DNA of 64,000 bases from positions 10,869,001-10,933,000 of the forward strand of contig JAWHQI010000028.1 of NCBI GenBank assembly GCA_033032865.1, in the 5' to 3' direction. The notes beneath the pieces are model-generated. The model saw nothing but the letters and a program-made list of their open reading frames with translations. It did no database searches and was not told the origin of the DNA. A program made the position numbers and the translations under genes. Below are positions 42,495-52,922 of the stretch, in pieces (the stretch's first letter is position 1; the number at the start of each line of letters is the position of its first letter). The stretch is from Dactylorhiza incarnata (taxonomy: Eukaryota > Streptophyta > Magnoliopsida > Asparagales > Orchidaceae).

Positions 42495-44287
42495 TGTTGG
42501 AACAACCCTATTTCTGATTTGGGCTAGGATCACTATATGTTGACTAAGGACAAAGTTGACCCCAATGTATAGTTTATGGGTCAAGAGTTTAGGCTGTTAG
42601 AACTAGAGAATTTATTCAGATTCTGCGTTCGATGAACTCCACACTGCGTTCGACGAACTGCTCACTGCGTTCGACGAACTGCTCTCTGCGTTCGACGAAC
42701 GGAATGCTCTCTGCGATCGATGATCCCGTCTCAGCGGTCGACGATCCCGTCTCAGCGGTCGACAATTTTATTCAGGCTCAGCGGTCGATGAATACTTCCA
42801 TTCGACGAACTCTAGTCTGCGTTCGACGAACTCTTTCAGATCGACGAAAGTTCTCACAGATCAACAAAATTAATTATTCCAGCAAGATTCATTTGAGGTC
42901 GACGAAGTAAATTTTGTGTTCGACAAAAATCTTGAGGTCGACGAATCTGCGTTCGGCGAATTTCATTCAGATCAAAGAACTCTTATTCATGTTCAGAAAT
43001 TTCAGAAGGATTATATTCATTTCATTCTCTGAACTCAGATCGACTAACAGCAACGACTCTTTCTATCAGATCAAGTAAGGAAAATATATTTCCTTTATTA
43101 TTCCAAGATTATAGCCGTTGACATTCAAGCAGAAAAGGACATTTCTTGGAAAAGGAAAAGGCAAACGGCGCTGTAGATGTACTGTTCCCAGAATATCTTC
43201 TCAGATATATTATATTCCTTAATATAAGGGATCTGCAATTAATGTCTGTCAGAGATTTCAAAAGGGAAATAAGTAAGAAGATATAGCAGTTTAATATACA
43301 TCAGATCATTACCTTCAGTTTACACGATAGAACATATACAGAATATATTACAGTTTTTGCTGTACAGAAATATACAGAGAAAAAGAAAGAAAGAAAAGGG
43401 AGACAGGAAGAACAAGAAGAACATATAGCTACACAGATCTTGTTCTTCCTCCTCCTCAAGCAGCACATATTTTTCTGAGAACTTCTTCAACACCACCTCT
43501 CAGGATTTCTGCTGTAAGAATTAGAAAAGAAAGAAGAAGAAGAAAGAAGAACAGAAAAAGCTTATACACATCTTCTTCTTCTTCAAAGCAGCATTTTCAT
43601 TTCAACTGAGAACATCAATTCTTCTCTCAGTCATTTGCTGCAAGTCCAGATCTTCAAAAGAGCAACAACAACCTGAGAAGTATTCTTGCCTTTCAGATTT
43701 ATCTGCTACAGGAAGATTATTTCTTCAAGAAAAGGCTCCAGCAAATCAACTGTCAAACATTTCATATCAGACAGAGGAGCACTTTTCAACATACATCCAC
43801 TAGAGTCTTCTCTCAGCATCTTGACAGAGAAGAACATCTAAACCCCTCTCTATCCCATCTTGTACAGGGTTAAAACTCCCTTCAAAAGTCGACCCCATTG
43901 GTGGCAAGACACCTGATCAAAAAATCCTGTTGGTTTTGAGCACCTGATCAAAATCTCTGTGGTTTGTGGACACCTGAACAAAATTACCTTGGTGTGAGGG
44001 CACCTGATCAAACCTCCTAGTGGATCCTACCAAGTGTGGTAGAAGAGTAGATGTACCCAGGTTATTGGGGAACTACTATAAAATTCCTTGTGTCTCTGTG
44101 CCTGTGAATTTCTGTGTTTTGTTGTTGTGCTGATTTCTTTATTCAGTTTTTCTAAATCACTCTCTACATATATATATATATATCACTATTTTAATTCCGC
44201 AATAAAACTAAGGGAAAAAGTTTTAATACTCTATTCACCCCCCCCCCCCCCCCTCTAGAGTTAATTTAAGATCTAACCTCACTTTCA
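42495..44287 (+). mobile_element. 3' LTR of D
   Basis: It runs TGTTGGAACAACCC to CACTTTCA (1793 bp). The TTCGACGAA/TCGACGAT array is at about 42620-42960. There are 16 C at 44238-44253 and a short (AT) run near 44166. About 310 bp longer than the LTR of C, mostly from a longer leader. Confidence 0.93.
42620..42960 (+). promoter_or_regulatory. TTCGACGAA word array, U3 of D
   Basis: GCGTTCGACGAACTGC is repeated at 17-bp intervals near 42646-42690, then CAGCGGTCGACGATCCCGT twice, then further single words to about 42960. The short regular period shows local tandem duplication of the word with its spacer. Confidence 0.85.
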
Positions 44288-44296
44288 TAAAGCTTA

Positions 44297-44635
44297 AATG
44301 AACTCGATGAATGGTATACGAACGCTTATGAGAGTAATAAATTTTATAAGGAGCGCTCTAAGTTCTACCATGATCGAAAAATAAAATTTCAAAAAACTTG
44401 TGCGGTGGGCGATCTTCTCCTTCTGTATAACTCACGGCTCAAGCTTTTTCCTGGTAAATTAAAATCTCGTTGGTCTGGCCCCTTTCAAGTTAAAGAGGTG
44501 TAGCCATATGGGACAGTTCTTATCTCCCATCCGGAAAAAGGCATATTTAAAGTCAACGGGCACCGTTTAAAACTTTATCTTGTGGGCGATCCAGTGGACA
44601 AAAATATCGAATCTTTAACCCTCCCTAACTTATAA
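44297..44635 (+). pseudogene. pol: Integrase C-terminus of Athila-like G
   Basis: The frame reads [19 protein letters not shown], then [18 protein letters not shown], a TAG (44501-44503), PYGTVLISHPEKG and FKVNGHRLKLYL, ending TLPNL-stop. The [11 protein letters not shown] block and the VNGHRLK block are the conserved chromatin-proximal C-terminal part of Athila integrases. The left end is cut by element D. Confidence 0.9.
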
Positions 44636-44893
44636 TCTCACCGCGCCAGATTAGTCAAGCTACGCAATGGTAAACAAAGAGCTAATGGGAGGCACCCCAT
44701 ATCTATCTAATATTTTATTATGCTTTGTTATTTTTACGTGTTTTTGCAGGGTTCATTGCGACATCACCAGCTTTAATTCAAGGAAGCCCTCTCGCCCCCT
44801 CTTTATTTTTGTACAAACTGCACTTTCACTTTCCCTTCTTCATACTTACACTACAACATTGAGGATAATTTTGGGTTTTAAGTATGGGGTGTT
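44636..44893 (+). other. 3' untranslated region of G, before element I
   Basis: Contains AATGGGAGGCACCCCA and, next to the insertion, ACATTGAGGATAATTTTGGG plus AAGTATGGGG, the first purine motif. In Athila elements an envelope-like ORF may follow here; a 93-codon frame (44667-44948) runs into the LTR of element I and is not a gene. Confidence 0.6.
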
Positions 44894-46064
44894 TGTTAAA
44901 ATTTCAGATTTGAATCGTTTAAGAGTAAGCAGGAGTTGCATCAACTGAGTTATAGCCAAACAACCACAATGCCACACAGTAATACAAGAAACTTTATTGA
45001 ATCACAAACTTGATTTACAGTGCAAGGTATACATGGCGAGACATGATTCATAAGAATCACGAAGGAGAGAAGAACGAAACACCAAAAAACAAATCTGGCG
45101 GCTAGACAAGCTGGGACCGCACAGACCGCTCGACTCCTGATATCGCCCGGCTTGTCTGAGACCGCGCGAACAGAAGACAGGCAAGACCGCAACACAGAAC
45201 ACCCGACTTGACATGTACTGCCAGACCACCACCTCAGACTGCACGAACTGGAGCTTATTGAACTGAACAAAGAACAGAGGCTGTCGCCAGACCGCAACTC
45301 AGATCGCCTGACCGCCGAAGGTCGCCTGATCGCTGAGCTCGCTGCGAACAGCACAAGAACAACATAAACCAGTACGCAGACAAGCCGTTGCCGAACTGTT
45401 TATTCAAGCCACTGGAAATCACCAAGGAAGGAGACCGCAACCTGCTGACCGCAAACCTGCGAACACAACAAATGATCAACTCGCTTCCGAGACCGCCCGA
45501 CCTCAAAGTTGAGACCGCACAAATTAAACTAGGCTCTAGTTCTTACAGTTCTCGTTATGAATGACGGGCCATGCACCCCTATTTATAGGCGACAAGATGG
45601 ATGTCATCACCGCCACAAGAGGGATACAATCACCACCCGCCAGATCACCAGCGGTCTCATAAGGGCAGACCGCGCGATCACACAACTTGGACAACCTTCC
45701 GTCCAAGACCGCAGATCAGCAGTCAGATCGCTCACAAGCCGCGCGAACACGAGACCGCGCACAAACCGCGCGGGCACAAGATCGCTCCTCCCTTAGATCA
45801 CCAGGAGCAAATAAGAACCATCTGGCCGACTTAGAATAAGTCGCAAGATCGCCAAGCACAAACTGCCCGGACAGGCGGTCTACACATAATAACAGACCGC
45901 CCGGTCTTCCAACAAGGAAGACATGCAAACCAGCAGACAAACTTGGGAACAGACCGCAGCTACAAAGAACAGACCGGCAGAATATAAACACAAACCGCGC
46001 GGTCTCGACGGTCACCCAAAATCAGACCGCCCAGTCACCTCCACTTCACTTCAAAATTTCAACA
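44894..46064 (-). mobile_element. 3' LTR of I
   Basis: Plus-strand ends are TGTTAAAATTTCAG and TTCAAAATTTCAACA. The TATA box (minus TATAAATA) is at 45580-45587. GACCGC/GCGGTC words are dense from 45100 to 46040. CTTGATTTACAGTG...AATAAAG near the R/U5 end serves as a poly-A region in element sense. Confidence 0.94.
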
Positions 46065-46475
46065 CTCCCCCTTGATGTGGGAAGTGGAGACTAGCCCGAG
46101 TAAACTCCGCAACCGTGTAAACAGTCCCTTCGCCAGCGGCTTTGTGAAGATGTCTGCGACATTGTCCGCACTCCGAACATGCTCGACCGTAAGAGATCCT
46201 CCCAACACCTTTTCACGAATGAAATGGTGTTCAATCTCAATATGCTTGGTCCTAGCGTGACAGACTGGATTATTAACCAGCTTGAGAGCACTCCCATTGT
46301 CCCCGCGTAGCATAGTGGGACCTCGAACCTCCTCATGAACGTCCTCCACCAACCTCCTGAGCCAAACGGCATCCTGAGCTGCCAAGGCCGAAGCCTTGTA
46401 TTCCGCTTCTATGGTAGATACGAACACCGAGTCCTGCTTTTTGCTGCACCAAGAGATAGCTGTGGGGCCCGTCAT
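46059..46475 (-). pseudogene. pol: RNase H C-terminal part of I
   Basis: Same frame as the upstream RT, separated by a TAA (46494-46496). Signatures STIEAEYKA, NGSALKLVNN, RTKHIEIEHHF and DIFTKPLAKG. It ends SHIKGEC-stop, the stop lying in the first six bases of the LTR (TGTTGA), as in J. Confidence 0.92.
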
Positions 46476-46493
46476 AAAGACATAACTAGACGT

Positions 46494-47729
46494 TTATCTC
46501 CGATCATCCACGTCTCCCCCGTAGTCAGCATCCATGTATCCATGCAACTCCAAGCTTGATCCTCTCCTAAATAGGAGACCCAAATCAGAGGACGACTTCA
46601 CATATTTCAGAATTCCTTTTGCCGCCAAAAGATGAGGCTTCCGTGGCTCCGCCATGTAACGACTCACTTTGCCAACTGCATAAGCAATATGAGGCCTCGT
46701 GATGGTCAAGTAAATCAAGCTCCCAACTAGAGCTCGGAACACAAATGGATCAGACAGAACTCTTCCCTCATCCTTCCGAAGTTTATGATGATGTTCCAGA
46801 GGTATAGAGCTGCTCTTCCCTTCTTCCATGCTGAATCGTAGAACGATCCACTCCGCATATCCTTCCTGAGAAATGAGCACTCCGCTCTCCCGCCTCTGGA
46901 CCTCGAGTCCAAGGAAATGGTGAAGCTCCCCCAGGTCCTTCATCTCAAACCTGATAGCATGTTCAGCTCTCAGCCTTGCTACTGCCTCCTTCGAGTTCCC
47001 AGTGATAATCATGTCATCCACATACAGCAGCACAATAACCCGAAGCGCCCCCTCCTTCTTGACGAACAAGCTATAATCAGAATATGAAGCAAAGAACCCA
47101 CAGAATAGAAGATACTCCGCGATCTTCCCATACCACGCCCGAGGCGCTTGCTTCAACCCATATAAGGCTTTCTTCAGTTTGCAGACGTAGTCCGGACGAT
47201 CCTCCGAGAAGAAACCTGGCGGCTGGATCATGAAGATATCCTTGTCAATCTCTCCATATAAGAAAGCATTCTTCATATCGAGCTGCCAAATCTCCCATCC
47301 ACAGGATGCCTCCAAACCAATTACAAATCGGACCGCAGTCATCTTTGCCACTGGACTAAACGTCTCATCATAATCTTCACAATACTGCTGTGAGAACCCA
47401 CGAGCTACAAGGCGAGCCTTGTATCGCTCGATCATGCCGTCAGCTTTATTCTTGAGTTTATAAACCCATTTGCATGTCACAGGGGTAATGCCCTTGGGCC
47501 TGGGCACTAGAGACCAAGTCTCATTCTTCTTGAGAGCATCCATCTCCTCTTGCATAGCAATATCCCACTGCTTCATACCTTTGGCTTTCTTAAAGCTCGA
47601 TGGTTCCCTCTCATCCAAGGGGCCAGCGAAGAAACATGAGACGAAGCTCACCATGTTTTCTCCTGTATATCGATCTGGTGGATTGATACTCCTCTTCGAC
47701 CCCCTAAGAGGTTGCTCCTGACTAACCAC
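46494..47729 (-). pseudogene. pol: Reverse transcriptase of I
   Basis: A 411-codon frame with CKWVYKLKNKADG, DETFSPVAKM, MKNAFLYGEI, YGLKQAPRAWY and the catalytic LLYVDDMIITG, then LGELHHFLGLEV. It ends DDRR-stop, where J has DDRRSTYGYV. The polymerase part is intact; the upstream frameshift disconnects it from integrase. Confidence 0.94.
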
Positions 47730-49255
47730 CTACTCAGCTGCTTCTTCTGTGCAAGCTCCTCTTCCAGACGAACTTGGAGCATCGCTCCCCTGCTTCCAGA
47801 ACCTGAAGCCTCCATCTCAGAGCTTGACATAGCTGGAGCTCCTGGTGAAACAGGCAACTCCACTTGAAGACTTCCCGCAGCTTTCCCTGCTTCATCAACC
47901 CTGCTTTCCGGTAGTTCAACTCCTGAACTCCCCTTGTAGGAAGTCAACTCATCGAACACCACATCCTGAGATACCACGGATCTCCGTGTCTTTGGATCCA
48001 TGCATCTCCATCCCTTCTTCCTCTCATCATATCCAACAAAGACTAGCTTCCTTGCTTTCGCATCTAGCTTTGTCCGAAGAGCATCAGGAATATGCACATA
48101 ACAGGTTGACCCGAACACCCGAAGGTGTGCAACACTCCGCTTCTCCTTGAACATCAGTTCGTGAGGGGTCTTCATGTTGATAGGACTTAGAGGCATCCTG
48201 TTGATGACATAAGCTGCACAAGACATTCCCTCCGCCCAAAAGGACTTTGGGATACTCTTGGCATGAAGCCAGCATTTGCAGGTTTCCATCAGATGACGGA
48301 TCTTCCTTTCCGCAACGCCGTTTTGCTGTGGAGTATGGGCACAAGTGATCTCTCTCCGAACGCCGTGTTTCCTGCAAAAACTTGAGAACTCACAAGAGGT
48401 GAACTCCCCACCATTGTCAGTTCTCAATTTTTTAACCCGCAGGCCTAACCGACCTTCCACCAGCTCCTTGAACTCCACAAATTTCGCAAAGGCTTCCAAT
48501 TTCTCTTTCAGAAAATACACCCAGACATATCTGGTGTAATCGTCAATCAACACCAACATATATCTGTTGCCTACAAGGCTTGGGGTGGCAGTCTGTCCCA
48601 TCAAATCACCGTGAATGCACTCCAACGGCGCTTTGCATCTTGTTTGCGATTTATCAAATGGAAGTCGATGAGACTTACCAAACTGACATCCAGCACAAAC
48701 ATGACCGTCTCCATAAGAGGACAAGTTAGGCAAGCCCTTGACAAGGCCCCTTACCGCCATAGCCTTCAATTTGTCCATGCCAACATGCCCCAACCTTTCA
48801 TGCCAGATAGCAGTGCTATCGTTGGTCTTCATCTTATCAACATAGGTACTTGTCGATAACACGAACAAGTCCTTCACCCGCTTTCCAACATGGATAACAT
48901 CTCCCTTTATCTCCGGTTGAGTTTTAAGAAACTTCACTTCTATTGGGCCAAACAGAACGTGATAACCGGCATAGACCGCATTGGTCACAGAGAAGAGATT
49001 CTTCTTCATACCAGGCACGTGATAAACATTCCTTAATGTGAGTGGACCCTTATCACTGCTCAGGGAGACAACACCTTCTTGTTCGACAGCATGAACAGAA
49101 TTATCAGCCGTAATGATAGCATCGTTACCTGAGTAAGGTGCCAAAGAAGAAAACTTTGATTCATCCCCGGTGAGATGATGTCCACACCCTAAATCAACAA
49201 TCCAATCCTCTTCGAAGTTGATGGAAGCCAAGGCCTTAACGGGCATCACCGTCAT
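47648..49255 (-). pseudogene. pol: Protease and integrase of I
   Basis: A 535-codon frame. The protease motif reads DWIVDLGCGHHL, so the essential DSG has become DLG (J has DSG). Integrase: WHERLGHVG with CAGCQFGK, IHGDLMGQ, RTDNGGEF and HTPQQNGVAERK. A Ser-rich linker leads to a frameshift near 47730. The DLG change alone should abolish proteolytic maturation. Confidence 0.93.
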
Positions 49256-49314
49256 ATTAGCCGCAAAGGCTCCTCCCCATCCAGCTTCATCATACTTTGG
49301 CTTCTCCTTCTCCT

Positions 49315-49788
49315 CTACATATCCTGACTGAAGATTAACCCGACAATCCTCTTGAAATGGCCGGTATTATTACACCTGAAGCACCTTGGTCCCTCTCCCT
49401 TCTTCTTCCCATCAGACTTAGAAGCATAACCTCTATCCTGCTGACCTGAAGTAGAGGGTCCATCCCGACCTGGCTTATTCTTCTCCCACTTCTTCTTCTT
49501 CTTTCCAGAGAACAACACATCACTATCTCCCCCAGAGATAGAAGTCCCCGCCATCTATCTTGCCAAACTTTCTTGCGAATCAAGCAAGTTCTCCAGCTCC
49601 AATAGAGATGGTTGATTTGCCCAACCTTGAACTGAAGTCACAAAGGCAAGATACTCCTTCCGCAACCCAGGGATGATATGCCTCTTCAGTTTTGCCTCCG
49701 AGATGGGCTCATTAGGGTCCAATGCAGAAATCTCTGCTGTGAGGTTTTTCATCTTGAGAAAGAAGGTAGAAATAGAAAGATCGCCTTG
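49315..49788 (-). pseudogene. gag: Gag C-terminal part of I
   Basis: MKNLTAEISALDPNEPISE and LLELENLLDSQESLAR, then a TAG (49555-49557) and a basic linker. The knuckle starts CFRCNNTGHFKR, but a frameshift removes the final Cys (J reads CFRCNKLGHFKIDC). Upstream coding continues beyond solo LTR M at 51289. Confidence 0.88.
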
Positions 49789-49793
49789 AGAGG

Positions 49794-51288
49794 TGATGAG
49801 TATGGTTTATACAGTGATTTCTGGCCTCATTTGGGTTTGTTTTAGTATCATTGCACTTCATTTGCTGTTCATATACGCTTATATTGATAGCATGGCGTTT
49901 CTGCACCTTTTGTGCAATCCTTTCCCCTTTGTGGCATGTTTTTCCTATTTATTATTGTATGCCAGTGTTATGGATCCGGTGGTGTGCACGGATCGGGGTT
50001 ATGTGTACTTTTCCTGCAGGTCTTGGGGTCGTGTGCACGTTCGGATGGTGCGGGATGATTTTTGGCCTAAAAAGCCTCTGATCGTGCGCATTCCTTCGCG
50101 CACGATCAGGCACACGATCATTGATCGTGCGTTAATTCCCAGCCAGATCAAGATCGGACCAAAGATATGCGCACGATCACAGGCCTTTCTTCGCGCACGA
50201 CCACTGGTCGTGCGCCCCTGACCGTGCGATGTTTTCTATTTTCCCTTTGCTACAGGTTGACTGCGCACGATCACAGGCATTCCTTCGCGCACGACCATTG
50301 GTCGTGCGCCACTGACCGTGCACAGTACTTATTCTGCTCCCTATTTAAGGCGATGTTCCGCGATTTTAGGTATAGAGCGAGGTTTTTGGCACGATTTCTG
50401 CGCGCGACTCCGCCGTTCCACCTCTCCAAGGTCCCTCCTTCCATTCCTCCCCTTGAGAAAGCTTCATCCATTGATCCTAAGGGCATTCTAGGGTTCCGGA
50501 AGCATTCTTCGCCATCTACGGCCAGCATACCAAGAGGAAGACATCTCCATTGGGGGAAGAAGAAGTGAACCCATCTCTGAGAAGAAGACGGGCAGCAGTT
50601 GGAGGTAGTGACAGCCTCTACATCCCGGAAGCAACCAAGGACTGAGCTCAGAGGAGTCGTGACGACCCCCCATTCCGACCACGATCCGCGGCGAGGCTTC
50701 TCATCTCGTGGTTACTTCTACCCCTTCTCTATTTGTGATTTGTACTCTTAATAGTTGTAATGAACTGAATGAACATCTATTTGTCTATGAATGGAAGTTT
50801 ATTTATTATCTTGTCTCTTCGTTATGCTGTGTTGTGATGCGCTCCGCCCCCGCTCCACTTACACCCACACATTCTAGCACCCGCTCTAGCAAGAGCTGGA
50901 AGCGATAGCGAAGAGGTGCCTTCGACCGTCACCCCTCACATTTGCACTCACCTCATCCATATGCTCACCGGCCATCCGCTAAGCGAAGCACAGCATCGCG
51001 GCCTGCACTGAACCCATCCACCAAGCGAAGCGGTGATTGCGACCCGCATAGTGTTCAGTTTTCTCAGTTCCCGTTCTATAAAATCAACCAAACCCCCCTC
51101 TTGTTTTGTTAAACCTAGAACCCCCATAATTAATTTCCTAACGAGCAAATCGTATTCCCTAACTTGCGGTCCATTGAGAACGATATTCGGGGAGCTACTC
51201 CCTACTTTTATTACTTGACAACGACCGGTGCACTGCCGTCGTACCGCATTTCGTGCCCGCTAATTAGCGGTGTGGAAATAGCGCGTCA
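49794..51288 (+). mobile_element. Solo LTR M, Ty3/gypsy (Athila-like), inside gag of I
   Basis: Ends TGATGAGTATGG and GCGCGTCA with exact target duplication agagg (49789-49793, 51289-51293); coding of gag is continuous if M is removed. It is 1495 bp long. A GCGCACGATC/GATCGTGCGC word array lies at about 50080-50330, followed by TATTTAA at 50342. The TGATGA start resembles the Athila LTRs of A and G. No internal region or primer site, hence solo. Frames such as 49793-50221 are chance. Confidence 0.9.
50080..50348 (+). promoter_or_regulatory. GCGCACGATC word array and TATA-like box of LTR M
   Basis: GCGCACGATCA, GATCGTGCG, CGCACGACCACTGGTCGTGCG and related forms alternate in both orientations; several adjacent pairs make hairpins, such as GCGCACGACCA...TGGTCGTGCGC. 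TATTTAAGG follows within 15 bp of the last word. Confidence 0.75.
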
Positions 51289-51645
51289 AGAGGCCCTCGC
51301 CAACTCATTTTCAAGAAACTGTAGCCGAGCTACATTCTTCTTATTAAACAGCCCGTCCAAAGACGTCCAAATCTCAACAGCAGATTTACATCCAATGATG
51401 TGGTCAAACAGCTCTGGTGAGATAGCCCTCTTCAGTGTGAACTCTGCCTTAGCATTAGTCCTCCTCCAAAGTCTCACCTCTGTCATATTATCTCCTGCTA
51501 GAAATACCTCTTGTGTGTCTTCTCCCCCAACTATCTCCCATAGATCCTCGCCAAGTAAGTAACTCTCCATACACGACCTCCACTTTTTATAGTTAGTCGA
51601 TGTGAGGAGTTCAATACCAAGCCCTCTTGCGTATCCACCTTCCAT
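51289..51645 (-). pseudogene. gag: Gag N-terminal part of I
   Basis: It starts MEGGYARGLGIELLTSTNYK and continues through the capsid fold (MESYLLGEDLWEIVGG, ISPELFDHIIGCKSAVEIW) to FLENELARAS, where solo LTR M was inserted. Start choice: the first ATG after the primer site, about 80 bp downstream of it. Confidence 0.92.
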
Positions 51646-51726
51646 GGCAAACTATGTGGTCTCTTCTTCACAAAGACGATGGCAACTCAAGTTGATCACT
51701 GCTTATCCACTCCAACAACCTCCCTC

Positions 51727-51736
51727 TGATACCATG
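51727..51736 (-). other. Primer-binding site of I
   Basis: On the minus strand TGGTATCAGA immediately follows the 5' LTR and continues GGGAGG. Initiator tRNA-Met type. Confidence 0.93.
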
Positions 51737-52917
51737 TTAAAATTTCTGATTTGAATCGTTTAAGAGTAAGCAGGAGTTGCATTAACTGAGTTATAGCCAA
51801 ACAATCACAATGCCACACAACAACACAAGAAACTTTATTGAATCATAAACTTGATTTACAGTGCGAGGTATACATGGCGAGACATGATTCATAAGAATCA
51901 CGGAGGAGAGAAGAACAAAACACCAAAAAACAAATCTGGCGGCTAGACAAGCTGGGACCGCACAGACCGCTCGACTCCTGAGATCGCCCGGCTTGTCCTG
52001 AGACCGCGCGAACAGAAGACAGGCAAGACCGCAACACAGAACACCCGGCTTGACCTGTACTGCCAGAGCACCACCTCAGACCGCACGAACTGGAGCTTAT
52101 TGAACTGAACGAAGAATAGAGGTTGTCGCCAGACCGCAACTCAGATCGCCTGACCGTCGAAGGTCGCCTGATCGCTGAGCTCGCTGCGAACAGCACAAGA
52201 ATAATATAAACCAGTTCACAGACAAGCCGCTGTCGAACTGTTTATTCAAGCCACTGGAAATCACAAGGAAGGAGACCGCAACCTGCTGACCGCAAACCTG
52301 CAAACACAACAAATGATCAACTCGCTTCCGAGACCGCCCGACCTCAAAGTTGAGATCGCACGAATTAAACCAGGCTCTAGTTCTTACAGTTCTCGTTATG
52401 AATGACCGGCCATGCACCCCTATTTATAGGTGACAAGACGGATGTCGTCACTGCCACAAGAGGGAAACAATCACCACCCGCCAGATCGCCAGCGGTCTCA
52501 TAATGGCAGACCGCACGATCACATAACATGGAAAACCTTCTGTCCAAGACCGCAGATCAGCAGTCAGATCACTCACAAGCCGCGCGAACACGAGACCGCG
52601 CACAAACCGCGCGGGCACAAGATCGCTCCTCCCTTAGATCACTAGGAGCAAACAAGAACCATCTGGCCGACTTAGAACAAGTCTCCAGATCGCCAAGCAC
52701 AAACCGCCCGGACAGGCGGTCACACATAAGAACAGACCTCTCGTCTTCCAACAAGGAAGACAGGCAAACCAGCAGACCAACTCGGGAACAGACCGCAGCT
52801 ACAAAGAACAGACCGGCAGAAACAGACCGGCAGAATATAAACACAAACCACGCGGTCTCGGCGGTCACCCAAAATCAGACTGCCCGGTCACCTCCACTTC
52901 ACTTCAAAATTTCAACA
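51737..52917 (-). mobile_element. 5' LTR of I
   Basis: A near copy of 44894-46064. TATA box (minus TATAAATA) at 52421-52428. A tandem duplication absent from the left LTR lies near 52809-52836 (ACAGACCGGCAGAA twice). Confidence 0.94.
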
Positions 52918-52922
52918 GTGTT

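Larger units (their letters stand above)
33285..44287 (+). mobile_element. SIRE-like Ty1/copia element D
   Basis: D retains the last 628 bp of its 5' LTR, then primer site, gag, pol and a complete 3' LTR. It is interrupted once by element F. Its right end abuts Athila integrase sequence (element G), with adjacent 5-mer taaag. The first 1.17 kb of its 5' LTR is missing: the segment begins in CAACAACAACCTGAG immediately after element B. Protein similarity to C is high, so both belong to one family. Confidence 0.92.
44894..52917 (-). mobile_element. Tork-like Ty1/copia element I, complete
   Basis: LTRs of 1171 bp (44894-46064) and 1181 bp (51737-52917), exact target duplication gtgtt (44889-44893, 52918-52922), primer site at 51727-51736 and polypurine tract (minus CAAGGGGGAG) at 46065. 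Gag and pol read leftward and resemble J. A solo LTR (M) sits in gag. A few nonsense codons, one gag-pol frameshift and a pol frameshift near 47730 inactivate it. Confidence 0.95.

Noticed and set aside
19920..44287. C and D as the two ends of one insertion split by B
   Set aside because: Flanking 5-mers differ (gatgg against taaag), the host elements differ (Tat against Athila), and D has its own 5' LTR remnant, primer site and full gag.
45557..45834. Open frames in the LTR of I (and 52430-52947 in the other LTR)
   Set aside because: Arg/Thr/Pro-rich peptides produced by GACCGC words; frames differ between the two LTR copies.
49793..50221. 142-codon frame at the start of solo LTR M
   Set aside because: Begins with the LTR end and target duplication; hydrophobic by composition, no independent support.
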